Origin: an uncultured bacterium
GTDB lineage: Bacteria > Actinomycetota > Actinomycetes > S36-B12
Reading direction: 5' to 3'
DNA length: 6,928 nt
Assembly (NCBI GenBank): GCA_903896585.1
Contig: CAITYI010000354.1
Location: forward strand, 1-6,928
The notes under the pieces: generated by a model
The model's input: the letters and a program-made list of their open reading frames with translations, nothing else
Databases searched by the model: none
Told to the model about the DNA's origin: nothing
Translations under genes and position numbers: made by a program
In this document: piece after piece, positions 1 to 6,551 of the stretch
Position numbering within the stretch: the stretch's first letter is position 1
How the letters are laid out: each line of letters opens with the position of its first letter

Positions 1-759
1 ACTCCACTGTGGTGAAGTGAGGGACTCGAGGTGAACCTGCCAAGCGAGGCGCGCATTCGCAATTGCCGATGCCCCGCGCAGTTGCAATGCCTTTTCGCTA
101 CCAATTGCATTCAATGCGGAATCCACACTGGAGTCAACTCGACTAATGAAAAAAGAAGCAACCGATTGTATTGTGCTCAAATTCAAGCCCGCAGCGAATG
201 CCCTCTCGAGGCCAGCTACGTACGCGTCAATAACTTGACGGTAGCGATCGACAGAAAAGATCAGGGTGACATTGACGCTAATTCCGCAGGCGATTACTTC
301 TGTGATCGCTGGTAATCCTGCATCCGTTGCCGGAATCTTGATGAAGAGATTCTTTCTATCTACCAACGCCCACAGGTCTTTGGCGGCCTTAATGGTGCCT
401 TCTGTGTCGTGGGCTAGTCGTGGGTCAACCTCTATGGATACTCTCCCATCAATCCCCTGAGTCTGTTCAAAGACTCCAGCAAAGACATCGCATGCTGAAC
501 GAACGTCATCGGTCGTGATAAGACGGATGGTTTCGTCGGCGGTACGCCCTCGTTGGGCACATTCGCGTATCTGGTCCCGATATGACTCAGAGCCCTGTGA
601 AATGGCATTTTTAAATATCGAAGGATTTGTTGTCACACCCTTTACCGAATACTTTTCGATGTAATTAACGAGACTCCCACTCGTAATTCTGTTTCGGCTG
701 AGATCATCAAGCCAAATGCTGACTCCGGCCCGCGTTAACGCTTCAAGAACATTTGCCAC
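1..759 (-). CDS. tal: Transaldolase, N-terminal 253 residues (runs off left edge)
   Basis: Cytosolic transaldolase of the non-oxidative pentose phosphate pathway; it moves a dihydroxyacetone unit between sugar phosphates through a Schiff base on lysine. My own minus-strand translation shows the family motifs in order: WLDDLSR (16-22), GVTTNPSIF (41-49, with N45), RVSIEVDPRLAHDT (106-119), FIKIPAT (139-145, catalytic Lys141), SVNVTLIFS (161-169, with N163 and T165 matching N154/T156 of E. coli TalB) and ASFFISRVD (201-209, with S202 and R207). The form is the longer actinobacterial/plant-type enzyme of roughly 360-370 residues, so about 110 C-terminal residues lie outside the window. The start is GTG at 759: an in-frame stop (the tkt TAA) lies five codons upstream, and a good AAGGGG ribosome-binding site sits 8 bases before it. 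It follows tkt by 12 bp and is almost surely cotranscribed with it. No frameshift or missing residue was seen in the visible part. Confidence 0.95.
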   Translation of the reverse strand, partial: MANVLEALTRAGVSIWLDDLSRNRITSGSLVNYIEKYSVKGVTTNPSIFKNAISQGSESYRDQIRECAQRGRTADETIRLITTDDVRSACDVFAGVFEQTQGIDGRVSIEVDPRLAHDTEGTIKAAKDLWALVDRKNLFIKIPATDAGLPAITEVIACGISVNVTLIFSVDRYRQVIDAYVAGLERAFAAGLNLSTIQSVASFFISRVDSSVDSALNAIGSEKALQLRGASAIANARLAWQVHLESLTSPQWS

Positions 760-767
760 GTGAGTTT

Positions 768-773
768 CCCCTT
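768..773 (-). promoter_or_regulatory. Ribosome-binding site of tal, overlapping the tkt stop codon
   Basis: On the minus strand AAGGGG lies 8 bases before the GTG start of tal and shares its AA with the TAA stop of tkt. It decides the tal start and suggests that ribosomes finishing tkt help initiate tal. It is the clearest Shine-Dalgarno match in the window; the first genes of the transcription units lack one. Confidence 0.7.
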
Positions 774-2844
774 ACTGTTCGGTGGAGTTATTCATGGATT
801 GGCGAGCTGCATGTGCCACGTGAGCTGGGGTTATCTGGTATTGCTCAAAGAGTTCACGAGCAGAGGCACTGGCGCCGAATTCATCGATTCCAACCACAAC
901 GCCGCTTGTACCAACATACTTGTACCATCCGAATGTTGCGCCTGCTTCCACTGCGACGCGAGCATTGATGGATCGCGGCAATAACGACTCCTTGTACTCT
1001 GAAGTTTGACGATCAAACCATTCGGTGCACGGCATGGATATCACTCGGGAAGCGACGCCCTCCTGGGACAAAATCTCTCGAGCTGCTATCGCAACGCTGA
1101 CCTCGGATCCGGTTGCAATGATGATCACCTCCGGCGTGTCGTCAGTAACCACAATGTATGCACCCCTTGAGACACCCTCCATAATCACATCGCGAGATGG
1201 CGCGGTGAGTACGGGAAGATCCTGGCGAGTGAGAATCAGACCCGTTGGTTCCCGTAGTGAGAGAGTCGCAGACCAAGCGGCCGCGGTTTCATGTGCATCG
1301 GCCGGACGCACAACATTCAATCCAGGGATAGCCCGAAGTGACCATAGGTGTTCTACCGGTTGGTGCGTTGGACCATCTTCGCCTAAACCAATGGAGTCGT
1401 GCGTCCAGATGAAAGTAACAGGGGTCTGCATCAAGGCTGACAGTCGAACCGAACCACGCATGTAATCACTAAAGACTAAAAAAGTACCTCCGAATGGCCG
1501 GGAAAGGCCATCGAGTGCGATTCCGTTGAGTGCGGCTCCCATGGCATGCTCACGAATGCCAAAGTGAATATTCCTTCCATATGGAGACGTGCCTTCGGAT
1601 AGGTATGGGAGAAAACTTGGGGAGCCTTCGATCCAGGTGTTGTTGGATTCCGCCAGATCCGCCGATCCGCCCCACAACTCCGGCATGGCGGCCGCCAGCC
1701 CATTGATGCACAGACCCGATGCTTTACGGGTAGCCATTGATGAAATACCGGCAAATGAAGGCAGGTGGGAATTAATATCCTCTGGAAGTTGATGTGCCAT
1801 CAGCCTGTTAAGCAATGCAAAACCTTCAGGTGATGCAGATTTCCAATCGGCGAATTGTTGATCCCACACGGACTTAATTTCGCGAACGCGGGAACTGAGT
1901 GATTGACGAATATTGGCTAATAACAAGTCATCGAATTGAAAGTTTTTGTGTGGATCAAGTCCGAGTTCAGCTTTTGTAGCAGCAACTTCTTCTGGACCCA
2001 ATGCGGAACCGTGTGACTTTGCCGTTCCTTGAGCCCGCGGCGCAGGCCATGCAATGGTGGTGCGCACTCGGATAAAGCTGGGTAGTTCAGTGTTGTTTGC
2101 AGCTTTTATGAGCGCCGCGTAGAGGGCCTCAACATCGATATCGCCATCGGGGAGCATGTCAACTTCGTGAACATCCCACCCGTACGCACGGTAACGGGCA
2201 CAAACGTCTTCGGTAAATGCGACCGCGGTATCGCCCTCGATAGAGATCCTGTTGTCATCCCAGATGACATTCAAATGACCAAGTTTTTGGGTGCCGGCCA
2301 GGGAAGATGCCTCTGATGTGATCCCTTCCTCCAGATCACCATCGGAGGCGATCACCCATATCCGATGTGCGAGGGGGGCTCCGGGAAGTAAGCCACGATC
2401 AAAACGCTCCGCCATGGCCATGCCCACTGCGGTGGCAAAACCTTGACCTAATGGACCGGTCGTGGTCTCCACTCCGGTTGTGTGTCCATATTCAGGATGA
2501 CCAGGTGTGCGGCTGCCAAGTGTTCTGAAACTCTCAAGATCAGACATGGATAAGCCATAGGCGCTCAGAAAGAGCTGTGAATACAAAGTGAGGCTGGAGT
2601 GGCCCGCCGAGAGGACAAATCGGTCACGCGCCAGCCACATTGGATCATGTGGGTCATGGGACATGACTCGTTGAAACAGGAGATAGGCAGCGGGAGCCAA
2701 TGCCATTGCCGTGCCCGGGTGACCATTGCCCACTTTTTGAACCGCATCCATGGCCAAGGCCCGCAAATATGTCACGGCTTGTGCGTCAGCACTGGTCCAG
2801 TTCAAAGGATCGACCAACTGTGGCGGATGGGTGTCTGAGGTCAT
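772..2844 (-). CDS. tkt: Transketolase
   Basis: Thiamine diphosphate- and metal-dependent transketolase, cytosolic, moving two-carbon ketol units between pentose phosphates and linking the pathway to glycolysis. The 690 residues are close to the usual length (about 660-700). Thiamine-binding N-terminal domain: GNGHPGTAM (39-47, H42), SAGHSS (79-84, H82), GPLGQG (130-135), ASDGDLEEG (166-174, metal ligand D168) and DDNRISIEGDT (196-206, metal ligand N198); H278 falls in KSHGSALG. Middle domain: FGIREHAMGA (428-437) with catalytic Glu432, F458 in TFLVFSDY, and GLGEDGPTHQPVEHL (486-500) with D490 and H494; R540 binds phosphate. C-terminal domain: IATGSEVSVA (576-585) and EFGASASARELFE (655-667). 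The set equals that of E. coli TktA, so the enzyme should be active. The start is ATG 2844, since an in-frame TAG lies just upstream. There is no Shine-Dalgarno sequence, but TAGACT sits six bases before the ATG, suggesting a leaderless message. It heads a tkt-tal operon. Confidence 0.97.
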   Translation of the reverse strand: MTSDTHPPQLVDPLNWTSADAQAVTYLRALAMDAVQKVGNGHPGTAMALAPAAYLLFQRVMSHDPHDPMWLARDRFVLSAGHSSLTLYSQLFLSAYGLSMSDLESFRTLGSRTPGHPEYGHTTGVETTTGPLGQGFATAVGMAMAERFDRGLLPGAPLAHRIWVIASDGDLEEGITSEASSLAGTQKLGHLNVIWDDNRISIEGDTAVAFTEDVCARYRAYGWDVHEVDMLPDGDIDVEALYAALIKAANNTELPSFIRVRTTIAWPAPRAQGTAKSHGSALGPEEVAATKAELGLDPHKNFQFDDLLLANIRQSLSSRVREIKSVWDQQFADWKSASPEGFALLNRLMAHQLPEDINSHLPSFAGISSMATRKASGLCINGLAAAMPELWGGSADLAESNNTWIEGSPSFLPYLSEGTSPYGRNIHFGIREHAMGAALNGIALDGLSRPFGGTFLVFSDYMRGSVRLSALMQTPVTFIWTHDSIGLGEDGPTHQPVEHLWSLRAIPGLNVVRPADAHETAAAWSATLSLREPTGLILTRQDLPVLTAPSRDVIMEGVSRGAYIVVTDDTPEVIIIATGSEVSVAIAAREILSQEGVASRVISMPCTEWFDRQTSEYKESLLPRSINARVAVEAGATFGWYKYVGTSGVVVGIDEFGASASARELFEQYQITPAHVAHAARQSMNNSTEQ

Positions 2845-2849
2845 GTGAG

Positions 2850-2863
2850 GAGTCTATTGACTC
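2850..2863. repeat. Inverted repeat GAGTC-N4-GACTC over the tkt -10 region
   Basis: A perfect inverted repeat with 5-base arms (2850-2854 and 2859-2863) and loop TATT covers the proposed tkt -10 hexamer (2851-2856). The position would suit a repressor site, but arms this short occur often by chance, and no known regulator motif was recognised. Confidence 0.3.
2851..2856 (-). promoter_or_regulatory. Candidate -10 element of tkt (leaderless)
   Basis: On the minus strand TAGACT ends exactly six bases before the tkt ATG, so transcription would start at or next to the start codon. TANNNT is the actinobacterial housekeeping -10 pattern. No convincing -35 hexamer was found 16-18 bases further upstream. 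The same hexamer at the same distance precedes the ABC ATPase gene, which raises confidence. Confidence 0.5.
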
Positions 2864-2911
2864 TGAGGAGAAATTCGGGGCAGCCTTGGACAGCGATCAC
2901 TATGGGCTGAC

Positions 2912-2932
2912 AACCTACAACCGCGGTAGGTT
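2912..2932. repeat. Inverted repeat AACCTAC-N7-GTAGGTT, possible operator of ctaB
   Basis: Perfect 7-base arms (2912-2918 and 2926-2932) flank a 7-base loop, and a second nested palindrome, ACCGCGGT (2920-2927), overlaps the right arm. The right arm contains the proposed ctaB -10 hexamer, so a protein bound here would block RNA polymerase. It lies before the start codon and is not followed by a T tract, so it does not look like a terminator. The regulator is unknown; heme- or oxygen-responsive control of ctaB would be a guess. Confidence 0.45.
2927..2932 (+). promoter_or_regulatory. Candidate -10 element of ctaB (leaderless)
   Basis: TAGGTT matches TANNNT and ends exactly six bases before the GTG at 2939, placing the transcription start at the first base of the coding region. 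No clear -35 was seen; a CTGACA at 2907-2912 is only 14 bases upstream, which is too close for a normal spacer. Confidence 0.5.
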
Positions 2933-2938
2933 ACGGGA

Positions 2939-3844
2939 GTGAAGTCAGAAGTGGTGCGGGAGAAGATCTCAGCACATTTTTGGATCACTAAACCGCGAAT
3001 TGTGGAGTTGCTTCTGGCCACAGCGATTCCCACGCTCTTTCTTGCCTCTAATGGACTGCCCGACCTGATGCCCACAATCGCCGTTCTCGTTGGTGGAAGC
3101 GCAGCAGCAGCAAGTGCCAATACGTACAACAGCGTCTACGACCGAGATATCGATGCTGTCATGCATCGCACCGGCTCCCGCCCCGTTGCCGCCGGAGTGG
3201 TCAGTGCTCGGTCCGGTCTGGTTCAAGCGACCATCCTCGGAATTATCAGTTTTCTCGTTCTGGGAATACTGACAAACTGGTTCGCCGCACTTCTCGGGGT
3301 TCTTGCGATCGTCATGTATGCCGTGGGCTACACCATGATTCTCAAGAGAAATACCCCGCAAAACATTGTGTGGGGTGGTGCAGCCGGCTGCATGCCGGTC
3401 TTGATTGCATGGGCTGCGGTTCAAGGCAGCTTGACATGGACAGCAGGTGTTTTGTTCCTGATCGTATTTTTTTGGACACCAGCACACTATTGGCCCCTCG
3501 CTATGAAATATCGCGATGACTACGCCCAAGCCGGAGTACCCATGCTGCCGGTTGTTGCTCCTGCTCTCACCGTGACTCGGGATATTGCGATATATGCAAT
3601 TGTCATGGTGGGTTTCTCACTGATTTTGATTCCGGTAGCCCCAATGGGTTGGGCATTCTCAATTGGCGCTCTGGTGCTTGGACTGTGGTTTGTCTGGTCA
3701 GCCATTTCACTGTGGAGACGCACCCGGAATGAAAATGCCGATTATGCCGACCTGGAAAAGCCGGCCATGCGCATTTTTCACGGATCCATTACCTATTTAG
3801 CTCTGCTTTTTCTGCTCATTGGAATTGACCCATTTCTTCCTTAG
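2939..3844 (+). CDS. ctaB: Protoheme IX farnesyltransferase (heme O synthase)
   Basis: Membrane UbiA-family prenyltransferase that adds a farnesyl group to heme B, giving heme O, the precursor of heme A for aa3-type cytochrome c oxidase. The 301 residues match the family length (about 280-320). The first aspartate-rich motif is N64-SVY-D68-R-D70-I-D72, followed by HRTGSRPVAAG (76-86). The second conserved block, TPAHYWPLAMKYRDDYAQAGVPMLP (180-204), includes K190, R192, D193 and D194. About nine hydrophobic segments are visible (near 22-38, 45-63, 93-112, 114-133, 143-161, 165-183, 214-233, 237-257 and 283-298), as expected for UbiA. The start is GTG 2939, favoured by a TAGGTT hexamer six bases before it. 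GTG 2951 or 2954 is an alternative, with GGGAG (2935-2939) as ribosome-binding site; the choice changes only 4-5 residues. It is divergent from tkt and converges on ctaA, the next enzyme of the pathway, with 13 bp between stop codons and no obvious terminator in the gap. Confidence 0.96.
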   Translation: MKSEVVREKISAHFWITKPRIVELLLATAIPTLFLASNGLPDLMPTIAVLVGGSAAAASANTYNSVYDRDIDAVMHRTGSRPVAAGVVSARSGLVQATILGIISFLVLGILTNWFAALLGVLAIVMYAVGYTMILKRNTPQNIVWGGAAGCMPVLIAWAAVQGSLTWTAGVLFLIVFFWTPAHYWPLAMKYRDDYAQAGVPMLPVVAPALTVTRDIAIYAIVMVGFSLILIPVAPMGWAFSIGALVLGLWFVWSAISLWRRTRNENADYADLEKPAMRIFHGSITYLALLFLLIGIDPFLP

Positions 3845-3857
3845 CCGCGACTGTTCG

Positions 3858-4787
3858 TTAGGTGCGAGTCTCACTCACGGTGGCTAATCCCCGGGTCCGC
3901 ATGGAGAATGGGATACTCAGAACGGCGATCCAGACAAGTACCGCTCCTAAAACATGCAGTCCCACCAGAACTTCAGGTAAGCCGGTGAAGTACTGGACGT
4001 ATCCAATGGTTCCCTGTAGCAAGCTGATTCCCAGCAAAAGAAGGATTCGTTTACGCATTGGTCCCGTGCTGGGGAATAGAAAGAGCGTGGTGAACAGCCC
4101 TAACAATAATCCTAAGAAGAGAAAAACGGTGTCAGCGTGAATCCAAGAAATTGCCTGCGGATCAAATGAGAATCGCACCTCGGTCTCGGAATCGCCACTA
4201 TGTGGGCCACTGCCGGTAACAAGGACACCAAGGAATACCACCACGGCCGTCACGGCCACCAATGACCAGGTAAGTACCCGGACTGGTCGAGGTGCCAGGT
4301 ATGTGATGGGTTGATCACCGGGGTCACCGCTACGGGCCAGAAGCACTACCGCTGCGGCAACAAGCACCATGGAAATCAAAAAATGCGCGGACACGGTAGC
4401 CGGATGCAGTCCGGTGAGCACAGTTATGCCACCTAATACTGCTTGAATTGCAGTCCCGACCAGGGGAACAATCGCGAGGACGATGAGCGTCTTGCGCGCA
4501 GGTTGACCAACCCTCCTACGACGACGGGTATCAATGATCATGGCGACAATCGTGGCAATGGCAACTATGGCCACTACGAATGTCAATAGGCGATTACCAA
4601 ACTCTATGTACTTATGGAATTCTTGTTCCTGTCGAGCAGTTGGGATGTACGAGCCCTCAACACACTGAGGCCAGGTAGGGCATCCGAGTCCAGACCCGGT
4701 AATTCGTACGACAGCGCCGGTCACAATGATCCCAGATTGCGCAATAACGTTTGCGAGATAGACGAGCCTAGTTCCACGTATCTGCAT
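3858..4787 (-). CDS. ctaA: Heme A synthase (COX15/CtaA family)
   Basis: Integral membrane heme A synthase; it oxidises the C8 methyl of heme O to the formyl group of heme A. With the start at ATG 4787 it has 309 residues and about eight membrane segments in two four-helix halves (near 8-30, 67-85, 101-122, 130-151, 169-191, 215-238, 247-266 and 274-295). After the first helix comes GSGLGCPTWPQC (31-42), whose Cys36 and Cys42 match the external cysteine pair of Bacillus subtilis CtaA. H217 (SWIHADT) and H278 (GLHVLGA) fit the C-terminal heme ligands, and H135 or H128 the N-terminal one. Glu62 of EFGNR aligns with the catalytic Glu of EXXHR, but the following His is Asn65 here. A longer start at 4829 is open, yet it would overlap the permease by 32 bp and add 14 residues before helix 1; ATG 4787 begins 10 bp after the permease stop with a weak AGG upstream. 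It is the last gene of an ATPase-permease-ctaA operon. Confidence 0.93.
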   Translation of the reverse strand: MQIRGTRLVYLANVIAQSGIIVTGAVVRITGSGLGCPTWPQCVEGSYIPTARQEQEFHKYIEFGNRLLTFVVAIVAIATIVAMIIDTRRRRRVGQPARKTLIVLAIVPLVGTAIQAVLGGITVLTGLHPATVSAHFLISMVLVAAAVVLLARSGDPGDQPITYLAPRPVRVLTWSLVAVTAVVVFLGVLVTGSGPHSGDSETEVRFSFDPQAISWIHADTVFLFLGLLLGLFTTLFLFPSTGPMRKRILLLLGISLLQGTIGYVQYFTGLPEVLVGLHVLGAVLVWIAVLSIPFSMRTRGLATVSETRT

Positions 4788-4797
4788 GTTTATGAGC

Positions 4798-5523
4798 CTA
4801 ACGCCACTTAAAGAATTTTGCCGAAGCAAGAGTTCCGGCTACCGACCACGCGAGCAGCACTCCAATGGACACCAGAAGTGGCAGTGAATCCTGCGGCGTT
4901 GAGTCCAAAGCATGGCTCATGCAATTGGACAAAGCAGCGGGAGGGAACAATTCAATAACTGTGCCAAGGATTCCGGAATATTGAAAGACAATTCCCCCGA
5001 AAATCATTGCGAAAACAAAAATACCGTTTGCGAGGGCTAGGACAGCCTCGGCTCGCACTGTGCCTGCTAATAGAAATGCAAAACCGGTGACGCTTGCAAT
5101 ACCTAAAATCAAAATAAGTGGAATGAGTGTGGCACTCAAGGTTGGTCTCCACCCGAGCACAAGCGCAACTACGCCGAGGATCAGTGCCGATATTGCAGCC
5201 AAATACACGGTGGAAAGAGTCTTCCCCGTGACAAGTTCGACCCGGCTAATCGGCGTGACACCCATGGTCACCAAAGTCCCACTTCGGCGTTCAAATGCAG
5301 TTGCTATCGCGAGGGATGTGAATCCAGCAGCCAACACAGAGACCGTGATAGAGACCGAAAGAGCCTCCGCGATATCCCACTTTCCTCCGCCAATTACCGC
5401 GGTCTGGGTCAGTGTCAAAAAAACTGCAACGGGGATGATAACCAACAGTAAAAATTGCTCGCCATTTTTCAGGCTCAGTTTGAATTCCCATGCACCCTGA
5501 CGTAGCGCATTGCTGTTAATCAT
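4798..5523 (-). CDS. ABC-2 type transporter permease
   Basis: Membrane subunit of an ABC-2 (mostly export) transporter, 241 residues. About six hydrophobic segments are visible (near 23-43, 54-76, 100-124, 131-154, 161-181 and 214-235). The cytoplasmic loop after the second contains FERRSGTL (77-84) followed by a TP..R...GK stretch (90-101), the conserved feature of this family that contacts the ATPase. The start ATG 5523 lies inside the end of the ATPase gene, an 8-bp overlap in another frame, which implies translational coupling and a fixed subunit pair. The substrate cannot be read from the sequence. The nearest counterpart by position is the mycobacterial Rv1457c-type gene, annotated only as an antibiotic-type transporter. 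Placement directly before ctaA suggests a link to heme A or oxidase assembly, which is inference. Confidence 0.9.
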   Translation of the reverse strand: MINSNALRQGAWEFKLSLKNGEQFLLLVIIPVAVFLTLTQTAVIGGGKWDIAEALSVSITVSVLAAGFTSLAIATAFERRSGTLVTMGVTPISRVELVTGKTLSTVYLAAISALILGVVALVLGWRPTLSATLIPLILILGIASVTGFAFLLAGTVRAEAVLALANGIFVFAMIFGGIVFQYSGILGTVIELFPPAALSNCMSHALDSTPQDSLPLLVSIGVLLAWSVAGTLASAKFFKWR

Positions 5524-6445
5524 GCGCTATCTCTTGATTCATCAAATTCAAATTGCGCAGAACTTCTTGAGACAGCGTATTGCGTCCAATTGATATTTCC
5601 GTTGCCTCAGTGCCGTGTTGAGCGCACCATGAAGCCACAGTTGCAACAATTGAAGAGTCAATTCCATCACTGGATTGCACAAGATAGCGATCATGAGAAA
5701 GACTCACAGCACTGCAAGCTGACGGCAATGCGTTTAAAAGTTGATCGAGCGGCAGATCTCTACGCGCCCTGAACTCTAATTGCTCCGCTGTGCCTATGTC
5801 CGTTTTCCAAATATCCGCAGCGAGCTGCCCGTGGGCTAACACAATTGCTCGATCTGCCAGTGCATCAATGTCTTCGGTGAGATGGGTGGCAACAATCATG
5901 ACAACCCCGCCTTCAGCGCTGCCCCGAAGAATTGAGTACAAATCCGATCTGGCCCCTGGATCCAGTCCGGCTGTCGGTTCATCGAGCAAAACAACTTTGG
6001 GATTACCGATAAGTGCCATTGCGCATTTAAGTCGCTGCACCTGGCCAGCCGACAAAGTTTTGATCACAGTTGTGGGAGGAATACTGAACTGGTCTAACAG
6101 TGAATCCGGTGCGGTGGGATGAGGATACAAACTTGCGAGAAATTTCAACAGATCGCGAGGCTTGGCAGTTGGATAGGGGGTGACATCCTGTAGCGAGGCG
6201 CCCAAGATCTGAGTCACTTGACGACGATCCCGTTGTGGATCGCCACCGTAAATGCGAACCACACCTGACTGGGGGGATCTCAAGCCGGATAGGCACTCCA
6301 ATAACGTGGTTTTTCCGGCCCCATTATTGCCAGCCAGCGCGGTGATCCCCTGGTCCACACAAATGGAGAAATCAAAAATACCGCGCTGTGGACCATAGGA
6401 AAGAGTGAGGCTCTCAGCGAGGATGGCCGAAGACTCACGAGACAC
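5516..6445 (-). CDS. ABC transporter ATP-binding protein (partner of the permease)
   Basis: Cytoplasmic ATPase subunit of the ABC-2 exporter encoded next to it; 309 residues. The ATP-binding domain fills the first ~215: Walker A GNNGAGKTT (39-47), Q-loop Gln86, signature LSAGQVQRL (131-139, an Ala in place of the usual second Gly of LSGGQ), Walker B VVLLDEP (151-157, with D155 and E156), D-loop AGLDP (159-163) and switch His188 (ATHL). All catalytic residues are present. Residues ~220-309 form a C-terminal extension common in ABC-2 exporter ATPases (CcmA/DrrA-like); I recognise no motif in it. The start is GTG 6445, supported by TAGACT six bases upstream and by no Shine-Dalgarno sequence, so the message is probably leaderless. 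It is the first gene of the ATPase-permease-ctaA operon and divergent from sufR. In mycobacteria an mptB-like membrane gene stands between the counterparts of this gene and sufR; none is present here. Confidence 0.93.
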   Translation of the reverse strand: MSRESSAILAESLTLSYGPQRGIFDFSICVDQGITALAGNNGAGKTTLLECLSGLRSPQSGVVRIYGGDPQRDRRQVTQILGASLQDVTPYPTAKPRDLLKFLASLYPHPTAPDSLLDQFSIPPTTVIKTLSAGQVQRLKCAMALIGNPKVVLLDEPTAGLDPGARSDLYSILRGSAEGGVVMIVATHLTEDIDALADRAIVLAHGQLAADIWKTDIGTAEQLEFRARRDLPLDQLLNALPSACSAVSLSHDRYLVQSSDGIDSSIVATVASWCAQHGTEATEISIGRNTLSQEVLRNLNLMNQEIAHD

Positions 6446-6451
6446 GGTTGC

Positions 6452-6457
6452 AGTCTA
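6452..6457 (-). promoter_or_regulatory. Candidate -10 element of the ABC-ctaA operon (leaderless)
   Basis: Minus-strand TAGACT ends exactly six bases before the GTG at 6445, the same hexamer and distance as at tkt. The region 16-18 bases further upstream reads roughly AGAACTG, a poor match to a -35. A lone GTTG half-site (6447-6450, plus strand) lies between the hexamer and the start codon but has no partner at six-base spacing. Confidence 0.5.
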
Positions 6458-6507
6458 GATTGAATGATTGGCGACAGTTCTCCGAGACCAAGGCTGACTC
6501 CTGACCG

Positions 6508-6518
6508 CCCCAACGGGG
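6508..6518. repeat. Short GC-rich hairpin CCCC-AAC-GGGG
   Basis: Four-base arms around AAC, followed by two more G, in the middle of the divergent region. It has no T tract on either strand, so it is not a terminator. It contains a CAAC (6511-6514) 11 bases before the GTTG at 6526-6529, which could be an additional weak SufR half-site or chance. Confidence 0.2.
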
Positions 6519-6525
6519 GGCCAAA

Positions 6526-6551
6526 GTTGCGTTAATTCTTATTTACGCAAC
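6526..6551. repeat. 26-bp imperfect palindrome upstream of sufR
   Basis: The outer seven bases pair perfectly (GTTGCGT at 6526-6532 with ACGCAAC at 6545-6551). Continuing inward, 10 of 13 pairs match over the whole 26 bp. It occupies the expected sufR promoter region, is AT-rich in the centre, and its right end supplies the CAAC half of the adjacent CAAC-N6-GTTG site. It is most simply a second binding site for a dimeric regulator, possibly SufR itself. A hairpin in RNA is less likely, because it lies upstream of the probable transcription start. Confidence 0.5.

Noticed and set aside
31..315. Plus-strand open frames opposite transaldolase
   Set aside because: They are antisense to a continuous minus-strand reading frame with unmistakable transaldolase motifs, and their translations resemble no protein family.
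1025..1465. 146-codon plus-strand open frame inside tkt
   Set aside because: It lies opposite the catalytic middle domain of transketolase, with no ribosome-binding site or family resemblance.
2969..3529. 186-codon minus-strand open frame inside ctaB
   Set aside because: Composition is rich in Cys, His and Asn with no recognisable motif, and it lies opposite the conserved farnesyltransferase motifs; it is a shadow of ctaB.
3841..3887. TTAGCC (3841-3846) and GGCTAA (3882-3887) as a bidirectional terminator between ctaB and ctaA
   Set aside because: The arms are six bases with a 35-base loop and no T tract on either strand; chance is the simpler explanation. I see no terminator in the 13-bp convergent gap.
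4788..4829. Longer CtaA start at ATG 4829
   Set aside because: It would overlap the permease coding end by 32 bp and add a 14-residue leader unlike family members; ATG 4787 places the first membrane helix at the usual distance.
5060..5500. 146-codon plus-strand open frame inside the permease gene
   Set aside because: Antisense to the permease; the sequence has no domain signature and no promoter or ribosome-binding site.
6508..6518. CCCC-AAC-GGGG hairpin as a transcription terminator
   Set aside because: Both flanking genes are transcribed away from it and no T tract follows, so it cannot terminate either unit.
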